Origin: an uncultured Chloroflexota bacterium
Lineage (GTDB): Bacteria; Chloroflexota; Anaerolineae; Caldilineales; Caldilineaceae
Assembly (NCBI GenBank): GCA_903879975.1
Contig: CAIRNL010000610.1
Span: 1 to 18,408, forward strand
Reading direction: 5' to 3'
DNA length: 18,408 nucleotides
A program made the translations under genes and the position numbers. Below, one piece after another: positions 1 through 8,273 of this stretch (the first letter of the stretch is position 1; each line of letters starts with the position of its first letter). The notes below the pieces were generated by a model. It worked only from the letters and a program-made list of their open reading frames with translations, made no database searches and was not told the DNA's origin.

Positions 1-802
<802 letters not shown>

Positions 803-810
803 GTTCTGTG

Positions 811-2052
811 TTACGTGCTCGTCAAGGATGTGTCTGCCACAGCGTTCGCTGCAATGTTGAAGTAGGTAGCCAATGCATCCAGCGGCGGCGCTGCCAGCAG
901 ATCGGTGCAAAACGCCCACCACTGGTGCGGCAGATAGCGGCCAAGGGCGGTGGCTTTGCTGCGCATCAGCGCCAGGCGCAGATTGGCGTGCGCAGCGGTC
1001 ATCTCCCCTCGCAGAGCCCAGCCGAGGCCAGCCAAAAAGAAGAGACCATAGGCGGCCTCGTCTTGTTCTCGGATCGTCTCCAGCGCCAGGGCCAGGCCGC
1101 GCCCCTCCCGGTCGCCCAGGTAGTAATGGGCCAGAATGTACTCAAAGAGATCGACAGGTTCGTTCTCTGGCAACGGCGCGCTCAGCAACTGGCGCCACTG
1201 GCGCTCGGCGTCGGACGCGCGCCCCATGCGCCGCATTGCCAGCCCGCTCCAGAAACCGGCACGTACGGGGTTGGCCTGGTCGCGCTGGATCAGGCCAATC
1301 GCCTCGGCGTAATGGCCGTGTTCGACCAGATGGGTGTAGAAGTAGGCTGGGTTGTCGGCAAAGAAGCGATCGCTGGCCATGGCGTGTTCAGACCAGGCCA
1401 GGCTGTCGCGCAGGTTGCCCGTGGCTAGCGCGTACCGTGCACGCAGATAGGCGATCTGCGCACGCTGCGCCTTGGCTTCCTCGTCCTCGAGGCCGCCGAG
1501 CACCATGCGGTTGAGCGTATGTTCGGCCTGCTCCAACGCATCCGCTGCCGTCTCGACCCGGTCACAGCGCAGCGCAGTGAGGAAGAAGTCGCTCCAGTCG
1601 TCGATGTCACCCTCCGCTGCTAGGCCGCGCAGCTTCGCAAGGCCGTCATCCACTGCACCCGACTGGAGCTGGATCGCTGCACTGTGACGCTGCCAATCGA
1701 CGCGCCGTTCCTCTGCCACTGCCGGCTCGATGCGCTCAATGACGGCCATGGCATCGTCGTAGCGATCACGGTAGGTCAGATAGAAGATCAGATCGGTCGC
1801 TGCCACGTGCAGGATCTGTTCGAGCCGCTGCTGGCCTGCCTGGCGCCGCGCAGCAGGCAGCGCGGCCAACCGGTCGATGAGCCGGTTGAGCACATCGATG
1901 GCGTCGTCGTTCTGCTGGGCGATCATTTGCTGCGCGCGCAGGAGAACTTCTTCCCAACTGCCCTTGATCGGCGCCTCGATCGGCGGTGTCGTCTGTTGAT
2001 TCATCATGCGGGATAGCTCGGTTTCCTGGCTCGCTCCGCTCAGGGGATCCAT
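811..2052 (-). CDS. TPR-like helical-repeat protein of unknown function
   Basis: A 413-residue soluble protein with no signal peptide or membrane segment. It is rich in Ala, Leu, Arg and Glu, with helix-pair repeats of TPR type, clearest in the second half (for example YLRARYALATGNLRDSLAWS, then FWSGLAMRRMGRASDAERQW, then LAGLGWALRGEMTAAHANLR). Such proteins are usually scaffolds. The frame is open up to 2130, but the upstream VWA gene stops at 2057, so I place the start at ATG 2052, 4 bp after that stop; ATG 2007 (followed at once by a second ATG) is a good alternative. The position between the AAA+/VWA pair and the phosphatase suggests co-expression with the chelatase-like complex, perhaps as a partner or adaptor; that is inference. 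I do not recognise a named family. Confidence 0.85.
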   Translation of the reverse strand: MDPLSGASQETELSRMMNQQTTPPIEAPIKGSWEEVLLRAQQMIAQQNDDAIDVLNRLIDRLAALPAARRQAGQQRLEQILHVAATDLIFYLTYRDRYDDAMAVIERIEPAVAEERRVDWQRHSAAIQLQSGAVDDGLAKLRGLAAEGDIDDWSDFFLTALRCDRVETAADALEQAEHTLNRMVLGGLEDEEAKAQRAQIAYLRARYALATGNLRDSLAWSEHAMASDRFFADNPAYFYTHLVEHGHYAEAIGLIQRDQANPVRAGFWSGLAMRRMGRASDAERQWRQLLSAPLPENEPVDLFEYILAHYYLGDREGRGLALALETIREQDEAAYGLFFLAGLGWALRGEMTAAHANLRLALMRSKATALGRYLPHQWWAFCTDLLAAPPLDALATYFNIAANAVADTSLTST

Positions 2053-2056
2053 ACTT

Positions 2057-3022
2057 TCAACTGTCGATCTCACGGCGTACCGTGGAGAGCAACGTGTCAG
2101 CTCGCAGGTCGGGCACGTTGTAGCACACACCGCCTAGCCCATCAGCCAGCTTCTGGGCAAGCCCACGGTCGAAGGCGGCATGTTCCATGTTGATGACAAT
2201 GGAACGGAGGCTTGCCTGATGAAAGAGATCGGCCAGACGCTGCGCTTCCTCCATGGCCGGTATGCCCGTCATGCTGACGTTGCCGGCGCCGTCAGTGAGC
2301 AGAATCATCAGAGGGCGAATCTCTGAATCACGGCGACGGGCATTCTCCAGAACCTGCCACGCCAAGAAGAGGCCGCTGCTCAGCGGCGTCTTGCCGCCCA
2401 CGGGCAGGTCCTGCAGGGCGCGTTGCGCCAGTTCCACGCTGCTCGTCGGCGGCAGTACCAGCCGCGCCCGCTCCCGTTGGAAGACGATCAGCCCTACCTG
2501 ATCGCGGCGCTGATAGGCGTCTACCAACAGGCTGAAGATGGCCCCTTTGGTCGCTTCCATCCGCTCGCTGGCAGCCATGCTCCAGCTGGCATCGACGACG
2601 AAGAGGATCAGGTTGCCGGTGCGCCGCACCCGCACTTTGCGCTGCAGGTCGCCCTTACGGAGCTGAAGAGCCAGCTGGTTGGCTGCCTCGGCGTGACGTT
2701 GTGCCTGGTAGGGCGCTGCAGCGCGCAGCGTGGCATCGAACGCGATGTCCTCGGGGCGCTCCCCGGCAGGCCGCGCCTTGATGTAGCGGCCACGCTTGCG
2801 CTCCGTGCGCGTGTAGGAACGCTTGCCGGCACGCTCACGTGTCATCTTGTCCAGCGGCGTGTCCAACCGCTTGGCTTCAAATGTTTCGCCGACTTTGATC
2901 GGCTTGCGGGCGCCCTTGTTATCTCCGGGCGATGAGCTCTGCTGAGGTGAGGCATCTGGCTGGGCAACTCCACCCTCGCCGGCCTCCGGGCTTTCACTCA
3001 GTTCTGACTCATCGCCCTCCAT
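2057..3022 (-). CDS. chlD: ChlD/BchD-like VWA-domain protein (Mg/Co-chelatase medium-subunit C-terminal half)
   Basis: A 321-residue protein. Residues 1-60 are rich in Glu, Ser, Gly and Pro, like the acidic linker between the AAA+ and VWA domains of ChlD; residues 60-90 are basic (TRERAGKRSYTRTERKRGRY); the VWA domain runs from about 135 to the end. The MIDAS metal site is complete: DASWS at 144-148, Thr212 in GGKTPLSSGL, and Asp244 in LLTDGAGN. Normal ChlD subunits carry an AAA+ domain before the linker. Here that half is the preceding frame, which overlaps this one by 25 bp. There is no good ribosome-binding site just before ATG 3022, because that stretch is the A8 run. Expression by frameshift from the ATPase frame, by coupling, or both is likely. 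The family inserts Mg or Co into tetrapyrroles with a large ChlH/CobN subunit, which is not in this window. Confidence 0.9.
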   Translation of the reverse strand: MEGDESELSESPEAGEGGVAQPDASPQQSSSPGDNKGARKPIKVGETFEAKRLDTPLDKMTRERAGKRSYTRTERKRGRYIKARPAGERPEDIAFDATLRAAAPYQAQRHAEAANQLALQLRKGDLQRKVRVRRTGNLILFVVDASWSMAASERMEATKGAIFSLLVDAYQRRDQVGLIVFQRERARLVLPPTSSVELAQRALQDLPVGGKTPLSSGLFLAWQVLENARRRDSEIRPLMILLTDGAGNVSMTGIPAMEEAQRLADLFHQASLRSIVINMEHAAFDRGLAQKLADGLGGVCYNVPDLRADTLLSTVRREIDS

Positions 3023-4125
3023 GCTTTTTTTTCGTCGACCGTGGCCGAACCCTCACCCTCCTGCTGTTGCTCGTCGTCGGTCACGGCCTGCTCCGCCTCG
3101 GCACGGGACTGGCGCATGTTGGCCTGCAGCTGGTCGGGATTGAGCACCGTTTCTTGGAAGGGCTGCTTCTTCATACGGTGCGGCAACGCCAGCTCAGCCG
3201 CTAGCAGAATGTCCTTGCCGCTGATCTGCAGGCGACCGTCGTAGGCAGCCTGGGCACGTGCCGTCTTGAGGATGACGATGTCGGCACGGTGACCGTCGAC
3301 CTTGAAGCTGGCCGTCAGCGCAGCGATGGTGTACAGGTCCTTTTCCGAATACTTTACCAACGGGTAGCGCTGGCGCGCCAAGAGGATGCGGTTGCACATC
3401 TCCTGCTCTGTGGCGTCGTAGGCGTCGCCGAACGCATCAGGGTCCTGCTCGAAGAAGACGCGGCGGCGTAATACTTCGACGCGCTGGCCAGCCTCGGTGA
3501 TGCCGACAACGTCTACAGCGTGGGCAAAACGGTCGAGCAACTGCGGGCGCAGATCCCCCTCCTCTGGGTTCATCGAACCCACCAGCACGAAGCGCGCCGG
3601 GTGCTGGAAGCTGATGCCTTCCCGCTCGACGACGTTGACTCCCATGGCCGCACTGTCCAGCAACAGGTCGACGACGTGGTCGTCCAACAGGTTGACTTCG
3701 TCGACATAAAGCACGCCGCGGTTGGCAGCCGCCAGGATGCCGGGTTCGAAGTGGCGCTCCCCTTTCTGGATCGCCTTTTCGATGTCCAGTGTGCCGACGA
3801 CGCGATCTTCGGTCGCGCTCACCGGCAGGTCGACAAAGGGTGTGCTCAGATGGGTGACGGGCAGCGGGCCACTCTGCGCCAGACGTTCGCGGCATTCATC
3901 GCAAAAGAGGTCGGGGCGGTGGGGGTCACAGTTGAAGCGGCACCCTTGAACCACTTCGAGCTCCGGCAGGAGAGCGGCCAGCGCGCGCGCCGCAGTCGAT
4001 TTGGCCGTGCCACGCTCGCCGCGGATCAGCACACCGCCGATCTGCGGGTTGATGGCATTCAAGATCAGCGCGCGCTTCATACGCTCCTGACCCACAATGG
4101 CTGAAAACGGATATGTCTGTCGCAT
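2998..4125 (-). CDS. chlI: ChlI/BchI-like AAA+ ATPase (Mg/Co-chelatase small-subunit type)
   Basis: A 375-residue AAA+ ATPase starting MRQTYPFSAIVGQ, typical of ChlI. Walker A is GERGTAKST at residues 36-44, Walker B GVLYVDE at 137-143, and the GSMNPEEGDLRPQLLDRF stretch at 183-200 is the ChlI sensor/arginine region. Four cysteines (62, 66, 75, 78) form a possible zinc site between Walker A and the insert hairpin, common in cobaltochelatase-type proteins. The C-terminus (about 310 onward) is Gln/Glu-rich and ends eight codons after an A8 run. ATG 4125 has AAGGA 8 nt upstream; a GTG at 4149 would add eight residues and is less likely. First gene of a minus-strand operon. No bchH or cobN is nearby, so whether it serves cobalamin, chlorophyll or another complex is not shown. 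Confidence 0.92.
   Translation of the reverse strand: MRQTYPFSAIVGQERMKRALILNAINPQIGGVLIRGERGTAKSTAARALAALLPELEVVQGCRFNCDPHRPDLFCDECRERLAQSGPLPVTHLSTPFVDLPVSATEDRVVGTLDIEKAIQKGERHFEPGILAAANRGVLYVDEVNLLDDHVVDLLLDSAAMGVNVVEREGISFQHPARFVLVGSMNPEEGDLRPQLLDRFAHAVDVVGITEAGQRVEVLRRRVFFEQDPDAFGDAYDATEQEMCNRILLARQRYPLVKYSEKDLYTIAALTASFKVDGHRADIVILKTARAQAAYDGRLQISGKDILLAAELALPHRMKKQPFQETVLNPDQLQANMRQSRAEAEQAVTDDEQQQEGEGSATVDEKKAWRAMSQN
3025..3032 (-). promoter_or_regulatory. A8 slippery run: candidate -1 programmed ribosomal frameshift site
   Basis: On the minus strand the ATPase frame reads GAA AAA AAA GCA TGG and stops at TGA (3000-2998), eight codons past the A run. A -1 slip on A AAA AAA gives AGC ATG GAG, which enters the VWA frame exactly one codon before its ATG at 3022. 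The product would be a 689-residue AAA+-linker-VWA protein, the size of fused ChlD/putative cobaltochelatase proteins. AGGAGG (3062-3057) and GAGGGT (3054-3049) lie about 24 and 16 nt upstream of the run and could act as internal Shine-Dalgarno stimulators, although dnaX uses a shorter spacing. Programmed -1 shifting in chlD genes is known from published genome surveys; that this copy shifts is inference. A one-base homopolymer error in the sequence is the main alternative. Confidence 0.7.
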
Positions 4126-4196
4126 GAATACGTCCTTTGCGTCCTGCACCCTCTCGGCTCAATCAATGCACAACGAACCGCCGGCTGCTCTACGAT

Positions 4197-4226
4197 GACA
4201 GGGGCGAAGCTCTCTTCGCCCCTGTC
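4197..4226. repeat. Perfect 13-bp inverted repeat (hairpin) in the divergent intergenic region
   Basis: GACAGGGGCGAAG, a four-base loop CTCT, then CTTCGCCCCTGTC. It lies 72 bp before the ATPase start (minus strand) and about 176 bp before the sigma factor start (plus strand). No T-tract follows on either strand, so it is not a standard terminator. It could be an mRNA leader structure of the minus-strand operon or a protein-binding site. Confidence 0.6.
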
Positions 4227-4231
4227 GCTCA

Positions 4232-4262
4232 TTGCTGCTCTTACTCTCTCTACTATTATACT
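4232..4262 (+). promoter_or_regulatory. Possible housekeeping promoter upstream of the sigma factor gene
   Basis: TTGCTG (4232-4237) and TATTAT (4254-4259) are spaced 16 bp; TATACT (4257-4262) overlaps the second element. It lies in an AT-richer patch of the divergent region. This is motif reading only, and Chloroflexota promoter consensus is not well fixed. Confidence 0.3.
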
Positions 4263-4332
4263 GCACGCCAGAGATGAGATACAAAACATTGCGTCTTTGC
4301 CGGACGCGAAACTTTTGAGCGCGGCCTGCGTA

Positions 4333-4346
4333 TTGTCAAATGACAA
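4333..4346. promoter_or_regulatory. Small palindrome TTGTCA-AA-TGACAA before the ECF sigma gene
   Basis: Six-base perfect arms with a two-base centre, 56 bp before the sigma factor ATG. An ECF-like pair, GAAACT (4308-4313) and CGTATT (4329-4334), sits directly upstream and touches it, so the palindrome could be an operator over an autoregulated promoter. The evidence is weak and rests on symmetry and position. Confidence 0.3.
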
Positions 4347-4402
4347 CACAGGAGCCAGCAGAACGGGAGCCGGTCTGACAGCGAGAATCGAGATTTGAGG
4401 TC

Positions 4403-5056
4403 ATGAACGAACAGGAGTTGACCTGGGTAGAACAGGCCCGGCGTGGGGATCGCACCGCATTCAGCCGGCTGGTAGAAGCGTATCAGCGCCCAGTCTTTAA
4501 TTTGACCTACCGGATGTTGGGCAGTGTCGAAGAGGCCGAGGACGCCGCGCAGGAGGCGTTCTTGCGCGCCTATACGCGGCTCGGCCAATATGATCCGCAG
4601 CAGAAGTTCTCCACATGGCTTTTTTCGATCGCCAACCACCACTGCATCGACCGGCTGCGCAAACGGCGTGTGATGCATGTTTCTATCGACGACAACCCGG
4701 TTCTGCAGAACCGCGCAGGCGACGACCCACGACCGGAACGGTGGACTCTCGATAAGGAGGAGCGCCTGGAGGTGCAGGCCATGCTGGAATATCTGGCGCC
4801 GGAGTATCGCACGCCGCTCGTGTTGCGCTACTGGGAAGATATGAGCTATGAAGAGATCGCCGAAACGATGGGCGTTTCGGTGGCCGCAATCAAAAGCCGG
4901 CTCTTCCGCGCACGCCAGCAATTGGCCGCCATCTATCAGGAGCGGGAGGCCGCAGCCCCCCCGCCCCCAGCCCAGCCGCTCCAGGCCACGGTTCGCCGCC
5001 CCGCTGACGAGCGGCCGCAGTCAACCAGCCTGCGCCTGGCCCTTGCATCCTGGTGA
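4403..5056 (+). CDS. ECF-subfamily RNA polymerase sigma factor
   Basis: A 217-residue sigma-70 family protein of ECF type. Region 2 is at about residues 20-95: FSRLVEAYQRPVFNLTYRML, then the -10-binding and core-binding helices EEAEDAAQEAFLRAYTRL and FSTWLFSIANHHCIDRLRKRR. Region 4 is at about 130-180: YRTPLVLRYWEDMSYEEIAE and the recognition helix GVSVAAIKSRLFRARQQL. Residues 184-217 form a Pro/Ala-rich extension, which makes it longer than a minimal ECF factor (about 170-190). GAGG at 4397-4400 stands unusually close to the ATG (2 nt). The next gene, 40 bp downstream, is a membrane anti-sigma-like protein, so the expected mode is release from the membrane and autoregulation. The signal and target genes are unknown; the third gene of the operon is a likely target. 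Confidence 0.95.
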   Translation: MNEQELTWVEQARRGDRTAFSRLVEAYQRPVFNLTYRMLGSVEEAEDAAQEAFLRAYTRLGQYDPQQKFSTWLFSIANHHCIDRLRKRRVMHVSIDDNPVLQNRAGDDPRPERWTLDKEERLEVQAMLEYLAPEYRTPLVLRYWEDMSYEEIAETMGVSVAAIKSRLFRARQQLAAIYQEREAAAPPPPAQPLQATVRRPADERPQSTSLRLALASW

Positions 5057-5096
5057 GTGTTCTCTCCACCCCCACAACGCGGATGGATGAGGTAGC

Positions 5097-5708
5097 ATGA
5101 TGAATGAACGGATGACGAAGACAACGGTACCCAAGCCCGATGCAGCGACGACAGCCGAGTTCGACTGGCTGATGTCGCTGGCTCTAGACGAATCGCTCGA
5201 CGCAGAAGAGCACACTCGCTTTGAGGCGCTGCTGGCCGGCGACTCCTCGCGCGCCGCTGATTGGGCAGCTTGGCAGTTCATCGACGCCGAACTGGAGCTG
5301 ACGCCCGCGCTGGTGCCCACATCCGGTTTCGTGGGTCGCTTCGAGACGCATCTGACGCACTACGAACAGCAACGCCAACGCCGCATCGTCTGGCTGGCTG
5401 CATCGCTCGCGCTGCTGGCCGGCGCCATCGTGTTTGTTGGCACGGCCAGCCTGGGTGCGTTCGTTTTTCTGACACAAGGACAGTGGATCGGCGAGCAGAT
5501 GCGCACGCTGACGCTGGCCTATACATCCATGAATCTTTGGCTCGATTCAACGGTCGCAATGGCCGCCGCAACGGCGAATACCCCCCAGGCGCAGGCCGTC
5601 GGTCTGGCCTATGTTGCGACGATGGTCACAATGCTGGCCAGCTGGGTCTATCTCTTGCGCCGCACTGCCCGGCCGGATGGCGCGTCGGTATCTATGCAAA
5701 CAGAGTAG
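5097..5708 (+). CDS. Cysteine-free membrane anti-sigma-like protein
   Basis: A 203-residue protein directly after the ECF sigma gene. Residues 20-90 form a helical cytosolic domain (FDWLMSLALDESLDAEEHTR, then FEALLAGDSS), which resembles the anti-sigma zf-HC2/ZAS layout. There is no cysteine anywhere in the protein, so the HxxxCxxC zinc site is absent. Membrane segments are at about 97-125 and 167-188, with a stretch of about 40 residues between them. The role as anti-sigma factor rests on position, size and topology. GAGG at 5089-5092 fits a start at ATG 5100 slightly better than at ATG 5097; the two differ by one residue. The next gene begins 7 bp after this stop. Confidence 0.8.
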   Translation: MMNERMTKTTVPKPDAATTAEFDWLMSLALDESLDAEEHTRFEALLAGDSSRAADWAAWQFIDAELELTPALVPTSGFVGRFETHLTHYEQQRQRRIVWLAASLALLAGAIVFVGTASLGAFVFLTQGQWIGEQMRTLTLAYTSMNLWLDSTVAMAAATANTPQAQAVGLAYVATMVTMLASWVYLLRRTARPDGASVSMQTE

Positions 5709-5715
5709 GTGTATT

Positions 5716-7134
5716 ATGCGCATCATTACCCATTTTCGCAGTGATCGTGGCTGGCTGCTGGCGGTTGTGCTCGTGACGGCGCTTTCGCTCGGCGTCACCT
5801 TTGCCCCTGCCCAGGCAGCCCCTGCCCAGGATGCCGCCCCCATCGGCCAGGAGCAGAGCCAGGTATTCAACGACGACCTCACCGTGCGCTCCGGCCAGAC
5901 GATAGACGGCGATGTCGTGGTCTATCAGGGCGATGTAACGGTGGAGAACGAAGGCGCCATTCGCGGCAATCTCGTGGTGTACAGCGGTGAGATTGAAATC
6001 GAGGAGGGCGGTGTTGTCGACGGCGATATTACCTCATTCAGTGGCGATCTACAGATCGACGGCGTTGTCAATGGCTCCGTCTCCGCACTCAGCGGCGATG
6101 TAGACCTGGATACCAATGCTGTCGTCGATGGCGATGTCAGCGCGGTCTCCGGCGATATTAACCAGGATAGCGGCGCCTCGGTGCGCGGCAGCGTACTGCG
6201 CGGGCCGAACCTGCAATTGCAGCTCCCAGCTGTGCCGCCGATTCCGGGCGTGCCCGGCATCGAGATGGCCGTGCCAACTGCCCCGCAGCCGCCGAGCGCC
6301 GTCGAAATGTTTGTGGCGTTCGTCTGGCGTGTGATCCGCTCACTGCTCGTGCTGGCGCTGGCTGTGGGGGTTGCTGTGCTCTTCTTCGCCTGGCGCCCGC
6401 AACGGCTGGAGGAGACGCGCATCGCACTGGTGGAACGCACCGCGCTGAGCTTTGCCACCGGCCTGCTCTTCAATCTCTTCGGCCTCGCAGCCATCGGCCT
6501 GCTGTGGATCACGGTCTGCTTCCGACCCCCAGCCGTGTTGCTCGGCCTGATCTTTGCCGCTATCAACCTGGCCGGCCTGGCCGTGGCAGGCAGTGAACTG
6601 GGCCTGCGCATCGAACGGCACTTCAAGGTGCAGTGGGCGCTGCCTTGGCGGATGATCCTGGGGATCGTGCTGCCGGGCGCTTTCATTGCGGCGCTGTGGG
6701 TGTTGAACGGATGTTTCAGTTTCTTCGCCTTCATCGGCGCCCTGGTGCTGACATCGTTCGGTTCCGGCGCGTTGCTCGTCCAATATCTCAAGCTTGGCGC
6801 AGCACCTGGCCCGGCGCCGGCCCCGCTCGCTCCCGTGCCGCCCGCTCCGCTCGAGGCTGCTGCCGCAGAACCCGCGCCCACAGACGAGACTGTGCCGCAG
6901 AACCGCCCCGACCGGTTCGCCGATGAACCCGTTGCAGCCGATGACTTCACGACCCTTTCCGGCATCGGCCCTGTCTTCGATCGACGCCTGAAGGAGGCCG
7001 GTATTCGCACCTTCGCCGATCTCGCCTCCCGTACGCCCGCTGAGATCGCAGCCATAATCAAGTGGCCATCGGAACGCGTCGAACGCTCGGATCTGATCGC
7101 ACAGGCCCGGCGACGGGCGCAGGGTGACGGCTGA
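5716..7134 (+). CDS. Exported beta-solenoid (polymer-forming/bactofilin-like) membrane protein with C-terminal helix-hairpin-helix domain
   Basis: A 472-residue protein. It has a signal peptide at residues 1-34 (hydrophobic 13-29, cleavage-like AQA before 35). Five degenerate repeats of 18-19 residues at about 65-160 share a G-D-[IV] turn (SGDLQIDG, SGDVDLDT, SGDINQDS), as in polymer-forming cytoskeletal/bactofilin domains. A Pro-rich spacer follows, then four to six membrane segments at about 200-375, a Pro/Ala linker, and a C-terminal helix-hairpin-helix unit at about 414-448 (LSGIGPVFDRRLKEAGIRTF). TAGGTG precedes ATG 5716; the frame is open back to 5611, but that extension overlaps the anti-sigma-like gene and hides the signal peptide. 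Third gene of the sigma operon, so probably an envelope-stress or surface-structure protein under its control (inference). Confidence 0.88.
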   Translation: MRIITHFRSDRGWLLAVVLVTALSLGVTFAPAQAAPAQDAAPIGQEQSQVFNDDLTVRSGQTIDGDVVVYQGDVTVENEGAIRGNLVVYSGEIEIEEGGVVDGDITSFSGDLQIDGVVNGSVSALSGDVDLDTNAVVDGDVSAVSGDINQDSGASVRGSVLRGPNLQLQLPAVPPIPGVPGIEMAVPTAPQPPSAVEMFVAFVWRVIRSLLVLALAVGVAVLFFAWRPQRLEETRIALVERTALSFATGLLFNLFGLAAIGLLWITVCFRPPAVLLGLIFAAINLAGLAVAGSELGLRIERHFKVQWALPWRMILGIVLPGAFIAALWVLNGCFSFFAFIGALVLTSFGSGALLVQYLKLGAAPGPAPAPLAPVPPAPLEAAAAEPAPTDETVPQNRPDRFADEPVAADDFTTLSGIGPVFDRRLKEAGIRTFADLASRTPAEIAAIIKWPSERVERSDLIAQARRRAQGDG

Positions 7135-7152
7135 GCCGGCACGCATAGAGCA

Positions 7153-7196
7153 AAAAGAATGAGGCCGAGGCAATTCCCCCTCGGCCTCATTCTTTT
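7153..7196. terminator. Bidirectional terminator, perfect 18-bp stem
   Basis: AAAAGAATGAGGCCGAGG pairs fully with CCTCGGCCTCATTCTTTT around the 8-base loop at 7171-7178. The A-rich left end and T-rich right end supply a U-tract in both directions. It lies between the convergent stops at 7134 (plus) and 7245 (minus), as expected for a shared terminator. Confidence 0.92.
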
Positions 7197-7244
7197 GTCG
7201 GCTGTCAAGACCTCTCTGCAGTTCTGGTTCCGATGGCATCCCCC

Positions 7245-8273
7245 CTACGCCAGTTCGTCCGCCAGCGCATGCCCGATAGCCAGCCCCGACAGGACGGCAC
7301 CCTCGACGCGCGGCTCGCCAAAGCCATCACCCCCAAAGTAGAGCGGCACTGCACCGCTGGAGCGCAGCATGCGTTCAGCATGCTGCGTCACGGGCACCGC
7401 ATAGCGCCAGCGTTTCACCTCACCCGCTACGACTTCTGCACCGTCGTCGAGCCAGGGGCGCAGCGCATCTACCAACAACGGCTGCACCGCCGCATCAGGC
7501 GCCTCATAGTGGGCCGCGCTCCACGCCGGCCCACCGTGCACAGTGAGCACGGTGGCCTCGGGCGAAATACCCTTGCGCTGGTTGTCGGCGATCCAGCTGA
7601 TGTCGCTGCCAGGTTGCTGCACCGCACCCGGCGCCGGCAGGTGAACGCCGCCGCGCACTGTGAAGAGCCCGCACAGACACGGTGCATATTCGATCGCAGC
7701 CAGTGCCGCGCGGTCGGCTGCGGTCAGGTGCGTGTGCCCGGCGTCGATCAGCGCAAGCGATTGCGGCGCCGGCGCAGTCAGCACCACGCCGCGTGCTCCT
7801 GTCCGTGACCCGTCGTCGGCCGCCAGCTCCCAGCCTGGCCCGCCGGCGGGTGCTGGGCTGACTGCTGTGACTCGCACGCCGGTCTGGAGGATGGCCCCCT
7901 CGCGCGTCACCTGGGCGGCAAGATGCTTGGCAAGCGCATTCATGCCGCCATGCACGGCGTAACGTGGGTGCCCATCCGGCTTCGTTCCAGCCAGGCTGCC
8001 GTCGCTCCAGCCCGTTGCCCACTGGTAGACGAGGCCCACTGCCTGCCATCGCTCGACCCAGTCGGCGAACAGCGGCGATCGCACGGTGAAGAACTGCGCG
8101 CCGTGATCGGCACGGCCCGCGCCCAGGCGCCGGGTCGCAAGGCGGCCGCCGGCGCCGCGCCCCTTGTCGATCAACACCACCTTCAGGCCGCGCAGGGCGA
8201 GTACGGCCGCAGCCATCAGCCCGCAGATACCCGCACCGATGATGGCGACATCGGCCATGGCGTCATCACTCAT
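7245..8273 (-). CDS. Renalase-like NAD(P)/FAD-dependent oxidoreductase
   Basis: A 342-residue flavoprotein. The N-terminal FAD-binding fold has GAGICG at 13-18 followed by LKVVLIDKGRGAGGRLATRR, the signature of renalase-like proteins (amine oxidase superfamily). The C-terminal FAD motif includes LYFGGDGFGEPRVEGAVLSG followed by LAIGHAL. Length fits the family (about 330-350). Bacterial renalases oxidise dihydro-isomers of NAD(P)H; many homologues have no proven substrate. ATG 8273 overlaps the stop of the preceding gene (ATGA); a second ATG at 8258 is possible. It is the last gene of the tocopherol-cyclase-like operon and ends at the shared terminator. A role in the redox chemistry of that operon's product is inference. 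Confidence 0.88.
   Translation of the reverse strand: MSDDAMADVAIIGAGICGLMAAAVLALRGLKVVLIDKGRGAGGRLATRRLGAGRADHGAQFFTVRSPLFADWVERWQAVGLVYQWATGWSDGSLAGTKPDGHPRYAVHGGMNALAKHLAAQVTREGAILQTGVRVTAVSPAPAGGPGWELAADDGSRTGARGVVLTAPAPQSLALIDAGHTHLTAADRAALAAIEYAPCLCGLFTVRGGVHLPAPGAVQQPGSDISWIADNQRKGISPEATVLTVHGGPAWSAAHYEAPDAAVQPLLVDALRPWLDDGAEVVAGEVKRWRYAVPVTQHAERMLRSSGAVPLYFGGDGFGEPRVEGAVLSGLAIGHALADELA

Noticed and set aside
808..1428. 206-residue plus-strand open frame
   Set aside because: Antisense shadow of the TPR-like gene; no recognisable domain and biased composition.
3520..4104. 194-residue plus-strand open frame
   Set aside because: Antisense to the conserved AAA+ ATPase, whose motifs are clear.
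2998..4125. Reading the ATPase/VWA pair as proof of a chlorophyll-making phototroph
   Set aside because: No bchH or other bacteriochlorophyll gene is present; cobaltochelatase-type use of such subunits is common in non-phototrophs.
5925..7208. 427-residue minus-strand open frame
   Set aside because: Antisense to the solenoid membrane protein; Ser/Thr/Arg-rich with no domain, and it runs through the terminator. The plus frame has a signal peptide, repeats and membrane helices.
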